Shown here: piece after piece, positions 1 to 9,266 of the stretch
Numbering within the stretch: position 1 is the first letter of the stretch
Layout: each line of letters starts with the position of its first letter
Assembly (NCBI GenBank): GCA_036244855.1
Contig: BQKZ01000539.1
Coordinates: 83,568 to 108,368 of the forward strand
Direction: 5' to 3'
From: Temnopleurus reevesii
Taxonomy: Eukaryota; Echinodermata; Echinoidea; Temnopleuroida; Temnopleuridae
Length of the DNA: 24,801 nucleotides
Notes under the pieces: model-generated
What the model was told of the DNA's origin: nothing
Databases searched by the model: none
Seen by the model: only the letters and a program-made list of their open reading frames with translations
Position numbers and translations under genes: made by a program

Positions 1-832
1 AAGAAGAACAAGAAAAGTATCAACAATCATAATGATAACAACAGTTTGGGAACAAACCCTTATTTCCTTCCCCTTTCGCCATTAAACTTGTGATCAGACC
101 CCCCCCCTCCCCGTCATGACTGTTCCCTGAAACACGCCACACTTTCCGAGTAGGCAGCTATCTAGATTTATTGGTAATCTAACGGAAAATATAAACCAGT
201 CTTTTCAACTCAACTCATGGCCACCATGGCGACAGTAGCATAAATGTATTAGGAATGTTTCTTTCGTTTGAATAGCATCCATTTAAGTACACAAAGATCA
301 TGGGCAATCGTCTCAATAATGCCGAAGATAAGTCTTTGAAAAAGACAATATTATCCTGGAAATAAGTCGTAATGGATATATAGAGGGTTAACATTGAGGC
401 TCTTCCGTTTTCGTCAGATTTGCTCAAATCCGAGATTTTAAGAGTCATTCATATTTCCGCCGTGATGCCAAATCACATGCTATATATATGCAGTTTCCTC
501 TTCTTTCATCTCCAGCCGTTCTTCCCGATCCATATCCATCCCCCTTTTTTGCTTTTACTTTCCTAATCATTTACCCTCCCTCTCTAATGTAATTCCCTTT
601 CTCATCCTAGTTTTCTTCTCTCTCTGTCGTTGTGAAAAAAAAGCATATCTATTTTTTCTTTATTCCACTCATTTTTTTTCTCACTAAGATTACCATCGAA
701 AATAGAATGATAACCATTTCATTCATTTTTTTATTACAACTCCAAACGTCTTTAAACATATATAATACACCATTTTCATCTACTTATTTTGTCTCTCTTA
801 TGCTATTTATTTATTTATTTACCTTTTTTTTT
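1..832. other. Unique AT-rich DNA, no gene seen
   Basis: I see no supported gene here. The stretch is AT-rich with a pyrimidine-rich segment around 490-630 and T-rich blocks around 640-830. A short C-rich run lies near 100-112. Open frames on either strand are short and of low complexity (Phe/Ile/Leu-rich from the T-runs), and none has a recognisable motif. Confidence 0.6.
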
Positions 833-844
833 GGGGGGGGGGGG
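833..844. repeat. Poly-G tract (12 G)
   Basis: Twelve consecutive G residues follow a T-run. It is the first of about a dozen G or C homopolymers of 10 or more bases in the window. Confidence 0.95.
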
Positions 845-1471
845 TAATTTATTAGGCAAGAGCACTCTGAATTTCTTGAAATAATCATAATGATCCTTTT
901 GCATATCTTTGCTTGGATTGAACTATTGTCATAGCAACTGGTCTCCATGGATATTTCTGTACAGACCTTGTTGCTTTGAGCAATGTGCGCTTAGAAGCGG
1001 TTTGTTCAAATATTTTATACCACCATCTCTTCGCCATAGTTACTATTTTATTTCATCGTTGTTATTGTCTAACCCATTATTTTAAAATCGGCCACAACTC
1101 GGAAAAACTTACAAAAGTGATCATCACCTGATGAAATATGATCTAACATGTAAAATACGGTAGTTCCGTATGTTCTCGAAAAAATAACTATCACCTCACG
1201 ATAGCCTTTGACATCATGTGTTCAATATAAGGAACAACAAGCCGTCTTCGATTCCAAATGAACCTTGACAATTGCGTTCCAATTAATTTTACGAAAATAT
1301 ATTTTTTTTAATTTCGTTTGCTTTCTTTCTACTCTGTCACTACACACTAGATCTTCCTTTAGAATCATTCAGAGTGCATTATTCATTTGAAGTTTTGAAT
1401 ATTCATTATTATTGTGTGAATACAGATTTTCGTAGCAACACTCGAAATAGGTTTCCACATCCTATATATGT
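845..1471. other. Unique AT-rich DNA, no gene seen
   Basis: No gene is supported. Two small palindromic items are visible. One is an X-box-like site at 925-938, minus strand, GTTGCTATGACAAT, one mismatch from the consensus. The other is a perfect 6-5-6 inverted repeat at 1155-1171, ATACGG/CCGTAT around TAGTT. Neither is strong evidence of function alone. Confidence 0.5.
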
Positions 1472-1530
1472 TTGCTGTTGCTATTGTTGCTGTTATTGTT
1501 GTTGTTGTTGTTGTTGTTATTGTTGTTGTT
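1472..1530. repeat. (TTG)n microsatellite, interrupted
   Basis: A run of TTG/TGC/TTA triplets, about 20 units with substitutions. It explains the apparently cysteine-rich open frame across 1374-1562, which is therefore not a gene. Confidence 0.93.
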
Positions 1531-2847
1531 CTTTACAATTTTACAACAAAGTTTTAGGTTAAAAAGAATTGGTATTCTCAGGTTTTAATCGTTAAAACAA
1601 CCTGACATTATAAAAGCTTAGTGGAAAGAATGAATTTTTGCACAAAAATGCAACACCTTTCGTCACCCATCAACCTGTCCATCTAACGATTGATGCTTAC
1701 AAATATTTTGACCCTTTGAGATCAAAAGTAATCCTGAAATATCTTGATCCACCACTTAAAATCCTCTCTAATCTCTACAACGATATCATAAAAGTAGAAT
1801 TTTCAACAAACCCCAGTAACAAGTCCCCAAATGTAGCTATTATCTGGCGAATAGCGTCTGTCGACGGCCACACTTCTGCGATATAGAAGAAACGTTTAAA
1901 ATGATTGAGGTGCGTGTAATCTACGCTTAAGCAGTTGCCATGACAACCGATATGCCAGAACAAGGAAGGTGGCAATCACCCAGGCATGTGTATACCATGT
2001 GTTGCTATGTCACGAAGGATTGGAATTTGGAACTAATCAAACAGAGATATGAAGGGCTTGACACACAAATTCATATTTTGTCCTCATAATTCGTACTACA
2101 TAAAGAATATTTCGATTTTTAATGGACATTACACATCATGATAATTGTTTTCTGTCTATCAGAATAGTTCAATTATGTCAAGGAAACAAAACATTTGCAC
2201 AATGATAAGTTTCCATTTTTTGTGTTTGTTTTTTTTAAATAAGCATACCCCTGCACTCCTCAAAAATATCTCGCAATATTTGTATCATTTTTCTGAAAAA
2301 AATAATTTATGACATCATTTCTAGCATAAAATCACCAACAGAATTTTTAAAGTGTCACGCATGTTAAAAGTAATTGCCCATTTTTACAATTACTACAGGA
2401 TCTTTTTATTTTTATTCATCGCCTATCCTTATATGTAATTCCTCTCTGACAAACTCTTCAGAAAATAATATTGATATTAGCAGTATATATCTCACATTCT
2501 TGTAGGGGTTGATCTGATGTCGTTCAGAAAGATGTGCCTAAAATTACGAACAAACTTGGCAGGAATTCAGTTTGAGTGTTGGTAATAAAGTTATTGACCA
2601 ACATCATTTGGGTTAGATCACCGATGATTATTACGTATAATGTTTATTTTGTCGTTATGCCTGTTTCATGTTGCTAGCTACTTTTTTTTTCAAGTTGACG
2701 AATCATGCGTCTTTTAATCCCATTTTGTCCTTCAAAAGATTTAAACTTCTCTAATAATGGATTTAGCACGTTAAATATTCCTAGCAAAGTTTTTGCTAGA
2801 AATTGTTCGCTTCCTCCATCCTTGGAATCCAATTAAAGGCTGTCAGT
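1531..2847. other. Unique AT-rich DNA, no gene seen
   Basis: No gene is supported in this 1.3 kb. Open frames on both strands overlap around 1638-1975 (about 82 and 66 codons), but neither has a recognisable domain or convincing codon bias. The one site worth marking is the X-box-like motif at 1934-1947, listed separately. Confidence 0.5.
1934..1947 (+). promoter_or_regulatory. RFX X-box-like site
   Basis: The sequence GTTGCCATGACAAC fits the RFX-family X-box consensus GTHNYYATRRNAAC at every position. X-boxes bound by RFX proteins are known upstream of ciliary genes in animals. No gene start is recognisable nearby, so whether this site works is unknown. By a rough base-composition estimate such a match is uncommon but possible by chance in a window of this size. 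Confidence 0.35.
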
Positions 2848-3737
2848 CATTAAGGTAAAGAGGGCGTTGTTCTGCTCATCGCCAAAGAGATTCTTTGTCG
2901 GTTACCAATGCGCATGGAGTGTAGAAGTAATGACGTAACTGTATAGAGATTGCCCTTTAGTTGTTTTTAAAACCTTGTTGAAAACTCATTTATTTCTTGA
3001 AGCTTTTCAATAAGATATTGTACCTTTATGCATTATTTTAGTGACAATATCCACAGACCCTAACATCATAGCGCAGTAGAGTATATCCATATAGTGACTG
3101 CACTATATAAATTATCTAATTATTATTATTATTATTATTATTAAACTAAAAACTAAATTGCTCTAAAAATACTTTTCTCTTATTCATTTATTTAACCCAC
3201 ATGGGATGGAACACCCTTGTTGTAGCCAAAAGGCTGTTCTTCTCATGGGTAAGTGTCTGCACGGCCTCAATGTTGACCTGTCCACTTCTAATTTTCTTAA
3301 TTTCTCATAGTGGTCTCTCCAGACCAGAATCAAAACCGTATTTTGGGGAATGCCGAATGAAAGTTTGCATCATTCAGGTATTTGAAGAATGTGATGTTGT
3401 TTTTCGTTGTATACATACGCCCTCAAAATTAACTTAATTACAACATTTGAACGTTTTAATAATCGCTTTTTTTACAATGATTAAATAAAGCTCTTAAGAT
3501 TACAAAAAACAGACAACAGCAGGATGCCTAAAAATGTGCTGGAAAATGTAGATCACGATTAATGTGAAAAAGGAAATAAATGTTTAATTCATTTCAATTC
3601 AATATGTCGCATGTATTTTCATCCATATATGGTTAATTAACTGCATATTATCATGATAATAAAAGTTATTCACTTCGATATATCATACATTAATAGATCA
3701 CAGTAACGCTTAAGACTAGTATCCCCCCCCCCCCCCC

Positions 3738-3748
<11 letters not shown>
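2848..3748. repeat. Local duplication A, upstream copy
   Basis: This segment is repeated after the N at 3925 (copy at 3926-4780). Shared blocks include CATTAAGGTAAAGAGGG at the left edge and GCTTAAGACTAGTA just before the poly-C at the right edge. This copy carries a 189-bp insertion (2954-3142) that the other lacks. It also has about 90 bp near 3531-3621 that is missing downstream. It lacks the SINE fragment found at 4196-4418. Outside those indels the copies look highly similar with scattered substitutions, as expected of alleles or a recent duplication. Confidence 0.9.
2954..3142 (+). mobile_element. SINE-like insertion ending in (ATT)n
   Basis: This block is present in the upstream copy of duplication A and absent from the downstream copy, where the flanks run together (GATTGC then a short run to AAACTAAATTGC). 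Its 3' part, GTGACTGCACTATATAAATT then ATT repeats (3118-3142), resembles the 3' ends of the SINE copies at 4196-4418 and 15641-15905. No A or B box is recognisable, so it is a truncated or diverged copy or a related non-autonomous element. Confidence 0.55.
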
Positions 3749-3788
<40 letters not shown>

Positions 3789-3789
3789 C
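3723..3789. repeat. Poly-C (26 C) followed by (TC)n
   Basis: A 26-base C homopolymer at 3723-3748 passes directly into a (TC)n tract to about 3789. The junction matters: left of it the sequence belongs to duplication A, and right of it the sequence matches 24129-24250. This is therefore a plausible point of chimeric joining. Confidence 0.95.
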
Positions 3790-3924
3790 ATCTCACTTTC
3801 TTTTTGAAATATTTCTTGCTATTATCATGCTTGTATTCCCATTTTTGCTGCTCAAATGTTTTTAATGTCTGGATAGGCATAGGGGACTAAAATGGTCAGC
3901 TAATCAAGATGGAACTAAAACAGA
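3788..3924. repeat. Long-range repeat, copy 1 (other at 24129-24250)
   Basis: From CCATCTCACTTTC to the base before the N, this segment is almost identical to 24129-24250. The difference is about 15 extra bases here after TTGCTATT. It ends at the N, whereas the other copy continues into unique DNA. It is either a dispersed repeat or a contig end from the locus about 20 kb away. Confidence 0.85.
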
Positions 3925-3925
3925 N
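3925..3925. other. Assembly gap (single N)
   Basis: A single N separates the end of one contig from a second copy of sequence first seen at 2848. A one-base N is a placeholder for an unsized join. Confidence 0.9.
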
Positions 3926-4780
3926 CATTAAGGTAAAGAGGGCGTTGTTCTGCTCATCGCCAAAGAGATTCTTTGTCGGTTACCAATGCGCATGGAGTGT
4001 AGAAGTAATGACGTAACTGTTTAGAGATTGCTCTAAACGATAAACTAAATTGCTCTAAAAATACTTTTTTTCTTATTCATTTATTTAACACACATGGGAT
4101 GGAACACCTCCGTTGTTTTTAGCCAAAAGGCTGTTCTTCTCTTGGGTAAGTGTCTGCACGACCTCAATGATTGTCTGTCCACTTCCAATTTCCTTCAGCA
4201 AGAAATTCACCCAAATTGTGCTGCACTTAACCCAGGTGAGGTGAATGGCTACCTGGCAGGAATATTTATTCTTTGAAATACCAAGTGCGCCGTGAATGGC
4301 TGCCGGGCTAAAGCCAGGGTAATAATAAGGTAAAGCGCCTTGAGCACTCAGCAGAGTGGATACGTGCGCTATATAAATTGTATCTATTATTAGTAGGCCT
4401 ATATGATTGTTTTCATTTTTCATAGTGGTCTCTCCAGACCAGAATCAAAACCGCATTTTGGGGGATGCCGAATTCAATTTTGCATCATTCAGGTATTTGA
4501 AGAATGTGATGGTTTTTTTTCTTTGTATAAATACGCCCTCAAAATTAAGTTAATTACAATATTTGAACGTTTCAAAAATCTTTTTTTTTAAACAATGATT
4601 AAACAAAGCTCTTAAGATTACAAAAAAAAACCCCGACAACAGTAGGATGCCTAAAATTTTCATCCAAATATGGTTAATTGTCTGCATATTATCATTGTAA
4701 TAAAAGTTATTGACTTCGATATATCATACATTAATAGATCACAGTAACGCTTAAGACTAGTACCCCCCCCCCCCCCCCCC
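3926..4780. repeat. Local duplication A, downstream copy
   Basis: Second copy of 2848-3748, ending in its own poly-C (about 4763-4780). It lacks the 2954-3142 insertion and a block of about 90 bp near 3531-3621. It carries its own SINE fragment at 4196-4418, between sequences that are adjacent in the upstream copy. After the poly-C the two copies diverge fully. Here the C-rich sequence continues to about 4811, with no CT microsatellite. Confidence 0.9.
4196..4418 (+). mobile_element. tRNA-derived SINE, 3' part only
   Basis: This insertion is specific to the downstream copy of duplication A. It contains the block CCAGGTGAGGTGAATGGC and the end GTGCGCTATATAAATTGTAT followed by ATTATT. Both align with the SINE at 15641-15905 (CTGGTGAGGTGAATTTG, and AGTGCTATATAAATG). 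The tRNA-like head with A and B boxes is missing, as in a 5'-truncated copy. Open frames across it (4085-4423 minus, 4094-4276 plus) are incidental. Confidence 0.7.
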
Positions 4781-4811
4781 CGAACCTATCCCTCCCTACC
4801 CCCCCCCCCCC
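4763..4811. repeat. Two poly-C tracts
   Basis: C-runs at about 4763-4780 and 4799-4811 are separated by a short C-rich spacer. The first is the counterpart of the 3723-3748 tract in the other copy. Confidence 0.92.
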
Positions 4812-5120
4812 GCGCGTGCCTTGAACTTAAAAAAAAATAATCTTGAAAAAAAAAAAACACGAAACACTGCATATAATACCTCTTTAGAAAGCTAATTCGC
4901 CTATCCCTAACAAATGATCTTGATTTAAAGACAGTATACCTACTTATTAAGACTGTGTGTCTCCATGATTATTAATTTATATCAGTCCCTGAGGAGTCCT
5001 TGTATATATCCTCTAGCATTGAACATTCTTAATTCATCGTTACCCCACATCCTGTAGTACATGTCCTTGCCAATACCTGACGTAACGCCGAAGCCTTCTG
5101 ATATCAGCGCGTTGGTTAGA
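4812..5120. other. AT-rich DNA, no gene seen
   Basis: Starts with A-rich runs (4830-4860), followed by ordinary AT-rich sequence. No open frame or motif is worth recording. Confidence 0.55.
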
Positions 5121-5308
5121 GCCGACTCACATATCTTTGCGTTTTTAGCCTCCGTCGCGTTGGCCGAACGTTTTTTTTTTTAAAAACCCGTTCCTTGGAC
5201 GCACAATACGCGGGTCATACGGTGAACGGACGTTTGGCGGAGCGTTTTTAATTGTAAAAAATGCTTTTCCGACGCGGGTTAAAAAAGCAAAGAAAGGTGT
5301 GAGTCGGC
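5121..5308. mobile_element. MITE-like foldback element
   Basis: The ends are an 11-bp perfect inverted repeat, GCCGACTCACA at 5121-5131 and its complement at 5298-5308. The similarity continues inward imperfectly for about 40 nt per side (CTTTGCGTTTTTAGCC facing a version of the same). The centre is also partly self-complementary, with AACG/CGTT-type blocks around T- and A-runs. The size (188 bp), the lack of coding capacity and the terminal inverted repeats fit a miniature inverted-repeat element. No clear target-site duplication is visible. The open frame at 5145-5336 on the minus strand lies mostly in this element. Confidence 0.6.
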
Positions 5309-5856
5309 CTTGAAAGATTAAAAGTTGGTAGCCCATTAAGAGAAGATGACGATTTCAGAGAGGATTTTTAGGTCGGAAATGGTATCAATAGTCAGCTGGA
5401 AGTTATTCGAATTGACTCGAACCGCCGTGCCGACCCTCTATTTGATAGCCGAGAGTCAGATCCACTACACCCTGACGCTTCCATGGTAACTAGAAATATT
5501 ATGATAGGTTGTAAAGATATCACACACAAGGATAGGTGTTCACACTATATTTTGGCCCAAACTTTGCCGTCCCTCTATAGAATCGCCACTCCACTCCCCC
5601 TTTAAAAAAATAGCCGCATCTCGAACTTCGATATCATCACAACCAACTTACCGTAGGATGAAGGAAAGTTATCCACTCGACAGCGTCAACTCTCATCATA
5701 AGTCATTAAGATTAATAATCACCGATACTCTATGCCATGCAAAATGGCAGCCACTTATGTTGGAATCTGAACTATCTCTCATTTCAGACGTCTCATGTAG
5801 CGTTCAGCTGAGATGCCCCGAAGAGAATTCATCCCTTGATGTACTCCTTATGCACC
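5309..5856. other. Intergenic DNA, no gene seen
   Basis: Moderate GC. A 36-codon open frame (5379-5489 +) and a longer one starting at 5658 exist, but neither is recognisable. The latter runs into the hairpin. An X-box-like site with one mismatch, GCTTCCATGGTAAC, lies at 5477-5490. Confidence 0.45.
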
Positions 5857-5974
5857 GGTCACATAGGACCCCGGAAGCAACACGATTCACCCCGACTCTT
5901 TGTTCATTCACACTTAACTGCCTCAGAACAATGAGTCGGGGTGAATCGTGTTGCTTCCGGGGTCCTATGTGACC
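5857..5974. mobile_element. Long near-perfect hairpin (foldback element)
   Basis: The arms 5857-5905 and 5926-5974 are complementary over 49 nt with one mismatch (5899/5932), around a 20-nt loop. The outer 42 bp are perfect. The outermost bases are GGTCACATAGG and CCTATGTGACC. An inverted repeat this exact is not expected by chance. It is either a recently inserted foldback element or a sequence able to form a very stable RNA hairpin. Open frames on both strands cross it (5658-5972, 5804-6025) and are incidental. No target-site duplication is seen. Confidence 0.85.
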
Positions 5975-7140
5975 AGGGCTTAACGTAAGTGGCAAAGAAA
6001 AGCGGGGAATTAAGAACCATGACAATTGTCATGATTGTTTAATTCAGTTAAGGGAAACGTGATGCACTGTAATTATAAACAAACAAAGCGAAACGAAATT
6101 ATGGATATTGAAAGTTGAAAATGGACGACCCGATGATGAACTGTATGGGTTTGACGAAATGACGTCCTGGACGCTTAGAACGATTAAAACTTTAAATGCA
6201 CTTACTTGCTTGCTCGCGTGCCATTTTACAGTCTTTACATGTTTATTCATGATTGCTACAAGACTTCGTCAATAGCGAATACACTGTTGGAATTAATTAC
6301 CTTTTTTAATGACGATCAGGCAACAAAATCAGATTAATTTTTTTATATCTTTTATTTGATTTTTCATGAAAAAAACATTTTGAATGTCAAGATAGGCTTA
6401 CCATTTTCGTTCAATGACATAACATCCTTAATAATGAGAATATTAATAAATCGACAACATCGTCTATGAGAAAAATTATAAACAAAACAAAATACCGAAC
6501 AAAACCTTTTTTTCTTTTATTAGACTTTATTTGAAAGAATTTTTGGGCCACTAGTGGAAAATCAAAACAAAGTGATGTTTTTGGTATAAACATACAACGG
6601 TATAAACATTATGTAGCTACAGTGCCTACGTGTAAATGCTAGTGTGGATAGATGTAATACACTAATTAACTTAGCGTTCCTGTGTAGGGTTGCAATGACG
6701 TATAATCACGTGATGACAGAAACTACCGATTAGCCTTGACACAAATTCTCCTCTTTTTGAGAAAAAAAATTATTCTAACTAAAATATGATGTAGCTCTTT
6801 GGATGAATTCATAAGCGTAATTGCTCCTGACGTTCAAGTAGTTTGGAACCAGTCGTACTCTGATCGTTGATGATGATTGCGAACTCCCGAAACAATAGGA
6901 AGCAAGATGTCGAACTTGGTCCATAATCTGGGGAAGGGGTATTTTTGTGCCCCCAACTCATGAACTCCCGAGGCCAGCGTCATTAGCATTCCGGGGACAC
7001 TGCGTTTTGCAAATTTCCATACAAAGTTCTCCATATGAAAATAAAAAGAACGGTATTGTTTAGACAAGCCTTGGTACGACATCATTTTATCTGAAAATGA
7101 ATCAGTGCAAGCGCATCTTGTTGAAAACAAAGACGATGAG
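5975..7140. other. Intergenic DNA, no gene seen
   Basis: AT-rich from about 6240 to 6600. The minus-strand open frame 6834-7130 (98 codons) has no recognisable domain. I cannot support a gene here. Confidence 0.45.
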
Positions 7141-7300
7141 CCACTAAAAAGCGATCATCGTGGGGGGGGGGGGGCGTTTTGGGGCATGCGTGAGCCCCTC
7201 GGTTAGAGCAATATGGTGCGGATGTGCCAAATTCGTGGTAAAAGGGGCGCCAAAATTGCTGTAGAGTGCACAATTTGAGATAACCCCTTTTTGTCTTGCT
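7141..7300. repeat. Poly-G-containing dispersed repeat fragment
   Basis: Contains a 13-G tract (7162-7174) and the motif GGGGCGCCAAAATT near 7244-7257. The reverse complement of that motif (AATTTTGGCGCCCC) occurs twice at about 23674-23725 inside the G/C-rich element near 23540-23792. It is probably a diverged, opposite-orientation relative. Boundaries are uncertain. Confidence 0.4.
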
Positions 7301-7584
7301 TGTAAGTCCTTTCGGTCCCTTTGGGCGAAAAATTTTGACGATAGGGGCGCTGATGACCTTTTTTTTTTTTACTTGTCAGCTTGTCGAAGCGCGGGGGATG
7401 AAAAATTTCGAATTGGTAGAGCCGCCTGATCTTTAAATCCTATGTGCGCGCATGCTTTCAGAATGCTCAATACAATGTCCATTTGATCTGAACTGCAACT
7501 GATTGCAACTTTCTTGAAACATCCCCGAAATATCTGTCTGCCTGTCTATTTGTCAGTTTGTCAGTAACTATCATTCTGACTCAC
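7301..7584. other. Intergenic DNA with a MITE-like scrap
   Basis: A T-run lies at about 7361-7370. The segment near 7489-7526 (CTGCAACTGATTGCAACTTT ... AACATCCCC) resembles the right half of the small MITE at 15058-15128 and may be a decayed copy. Confidence 0.35.
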
Positions 7585-7737
7585 ATGAATCCCCAGGGAC
7601 GGAGTAGTCTACCTATTATTTCGCCCTGTATCATTGGGGTCCATCCTCCCATCATCACGGTCCAGCAGCAGCCCACCGCAGCAGCACTGGCCGGGTCAGA
7701 ACTCGAGTGGGCTGACGAGAAACTCAATATAATTTGA
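7585..7737 (+). CDS. Possible 50-codon ORF in a GC-rich patch
   Basis: ATG at 7585 to TGA at 7735-7737 gives 50 residues. The middle is VHPPIITVQQQP, and a more acidic C-terminus contains SELEWADEKLN. The patch is clearly more GC-rich than its surroundings, and CCCCAG just after the ATG could be a splice acceptor. A frame on the opposite strand is also open across the same interval, which weakens the case. I do not recognise a family. It may be an isolated exon or chance. Confidence 0.15.
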   Translation: MNPQGRSSLPIISPCIIGVHPPIITVQQQPTAAALAGSELEWADEKLNII

Positions 7738-8254
7738 TAACATCTAAACACGAGTGTTAAATTGGATCGCTCATTAAGTCATTCGATTAATGCATGGAAT
7801 GCAGGGGCCCACGAAAACAAGTTGAAACCTATCTACCGGCTTACACATCCGTATAGGTCAGTTAATCCGCCATGGCGGTTGATGAATGCCACAGCATTGC
7901 GCCTAAAACACCAAAGGAACCGTGGCGGCGACAATTGGGGGCTACGACGGGAAAATTTAAAGGGGTGGGTTTAAAAAAAGTTGATCTTTACTTGCCCAAG
8001 AACCTTAAATGTTCTATGGAGAACCTTGAAGTTTTCAAGGTGAGCAATTAGCATGTTTAGTGAGCATTTAGAAGTTCCAATACGAGACAAGCAAAAAAAA
8101 ACTTTAGAAATGATGCTTTTTTTCTCGCAAGTTCACACATTTGCACAAATAGCCAAACCACGCCTGGGGTTGATTTAATTTAATTTACCTGGGACACTCT
8201 CGACTAACGCTCCGGTCAATTGAGCATTTGCAGGGCCTTCCTCGTTTCAAGAGC
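7738..8254. other. Intergenic DNA, no gene seen
   Basis: A 12-bp perfect palindrome CCGCCATGGCGG lies at 7867-7878. The open frame from 7762 lacks an ATG start (it would begin at TTG) and has no recognisable motif. Confidence 0.45.
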
Positions 8255-8279
8255 GGGGGGGGGGGGGGGGGGGGGGGGG
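8255..8279. repeat. Poly-G tract (25 G)
   Basis: Twenty-five consecutive G residues, the longest G-run of the window. The open frame 8220-8519 translates through it as polyglycine and is not supported as a gene. Confidence 0.95.
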
Positions 8280-9266
8280 TCGTCCTATCCCCATTCTACC
8301 CCTTCTTACGTCACTCTGGTTGAGAGGGCATGCATGAAAACGAAGACGACATTGATCGCGAGTATGACCACGATATCTATACCACTGAAGGTCATGGTGA
8401 GATGCGTTAGGAGCAGAAAGGCGTTAATTTTCTACCAGATCACACTAGTTAACGCCCTTCTGGCTTGGACCAGATGCGAATGCCTTTGGAGGGTGGGCGA
8501 TGAAGTATCGAGGTATTGATGGATGGTATGTTAGCAGGTTAGGGTGGGAAGGTCAGACATTTATCATGGTTTAACACCATTGGGATGGGGCGAAGATGAA
8601 CCCCTCCTCAGACTGCTCTTCTTTGAACTTTGCTGTTTCACATGGCTCCCTTAGTGTGCCGCGTCATTTTATAGGGGTTTCGATTTTCTTTGATTCGATT
8701 CATTTAGTTTAATACGCCAATGCACAGAATAATCAATAAATAAAGGATTCGTAATCTTGCCATGCTTGTGATGTGTCCAAAATGGTACGATACAAATATC
8801 GATATGTTCAGCCATCATCAGTATTTACATTGTAATTGTATCAATTTTAGAACATCTGAATTCATTTCCTTCCCTTTCTTTATATTATTAGATGAAAACA
8901 GAAATCAACGTTTGATTTATGATGTCACATTTCAACCCCCATTTTGAATACGCCATCCGTAATTTTGAGCAAAATTAGGAATTTACATGTTTTTTCTTAA
9001 TTTCCAAATTTGAAACTTTTTTTCTCAATGCTGCTAATTTCTCGAAAATATGCCGACCACACAGTGCAAACTGTTAAAATAAAGCGAAACCTATTTCTTT
9101 TGATATCTCCCCCCCCCCTCCCCCGCCAGCAGTTGTGAGGCTATCGACAAGCATGCATCTCGCTCCGGTGAGAGTTGAAAGAATTTGAAGAAAAAAGTGA
9201 AAAATCCTGTAAATCCGTCACAGAAAAATGTACCCACGGTATCAAATGATATGAATAACATCCGAC
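8280..9266. other. Intergenic DNA, no gene seen
   Basis: After the poly-G tract comes moderately GC-rich DNA to about 8620, then AT-rich DNA. A C-rich tract lies at 9109-9124. On the minus strand around 8320-8410 a short hydrophobic reading can be made, but it has no supporting start or splice context. Confidence 0.45.

Noticed and set aside
1374..1562. Cysteine-rich small protein
   Set aside because: The cysteines are a translation of the (TTG/TGC)n microsatellite.
4085..4423. 112-codon minus-strand open frame
   Set aside because: It lies largely over a SINE insertion that is missing from the other copy of the duplication.
5658..6025. Overlapping open frames on both strands (5658-5972, 5804-6025)
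   Set aside because: Both read through the 49-nt inverted repeat; symmetry of the hairpin explains them.
7762..7974. 70-codon open frame
   Set aside because: It begins at TTG rather than ATG, has no recognisable motif and no splice context.
8220..8519. 99-codon open frame
   Set aside because: It contains a polyglycine from the 25-G run and starts at a non-ATG codon; the remainder is unrecognised.
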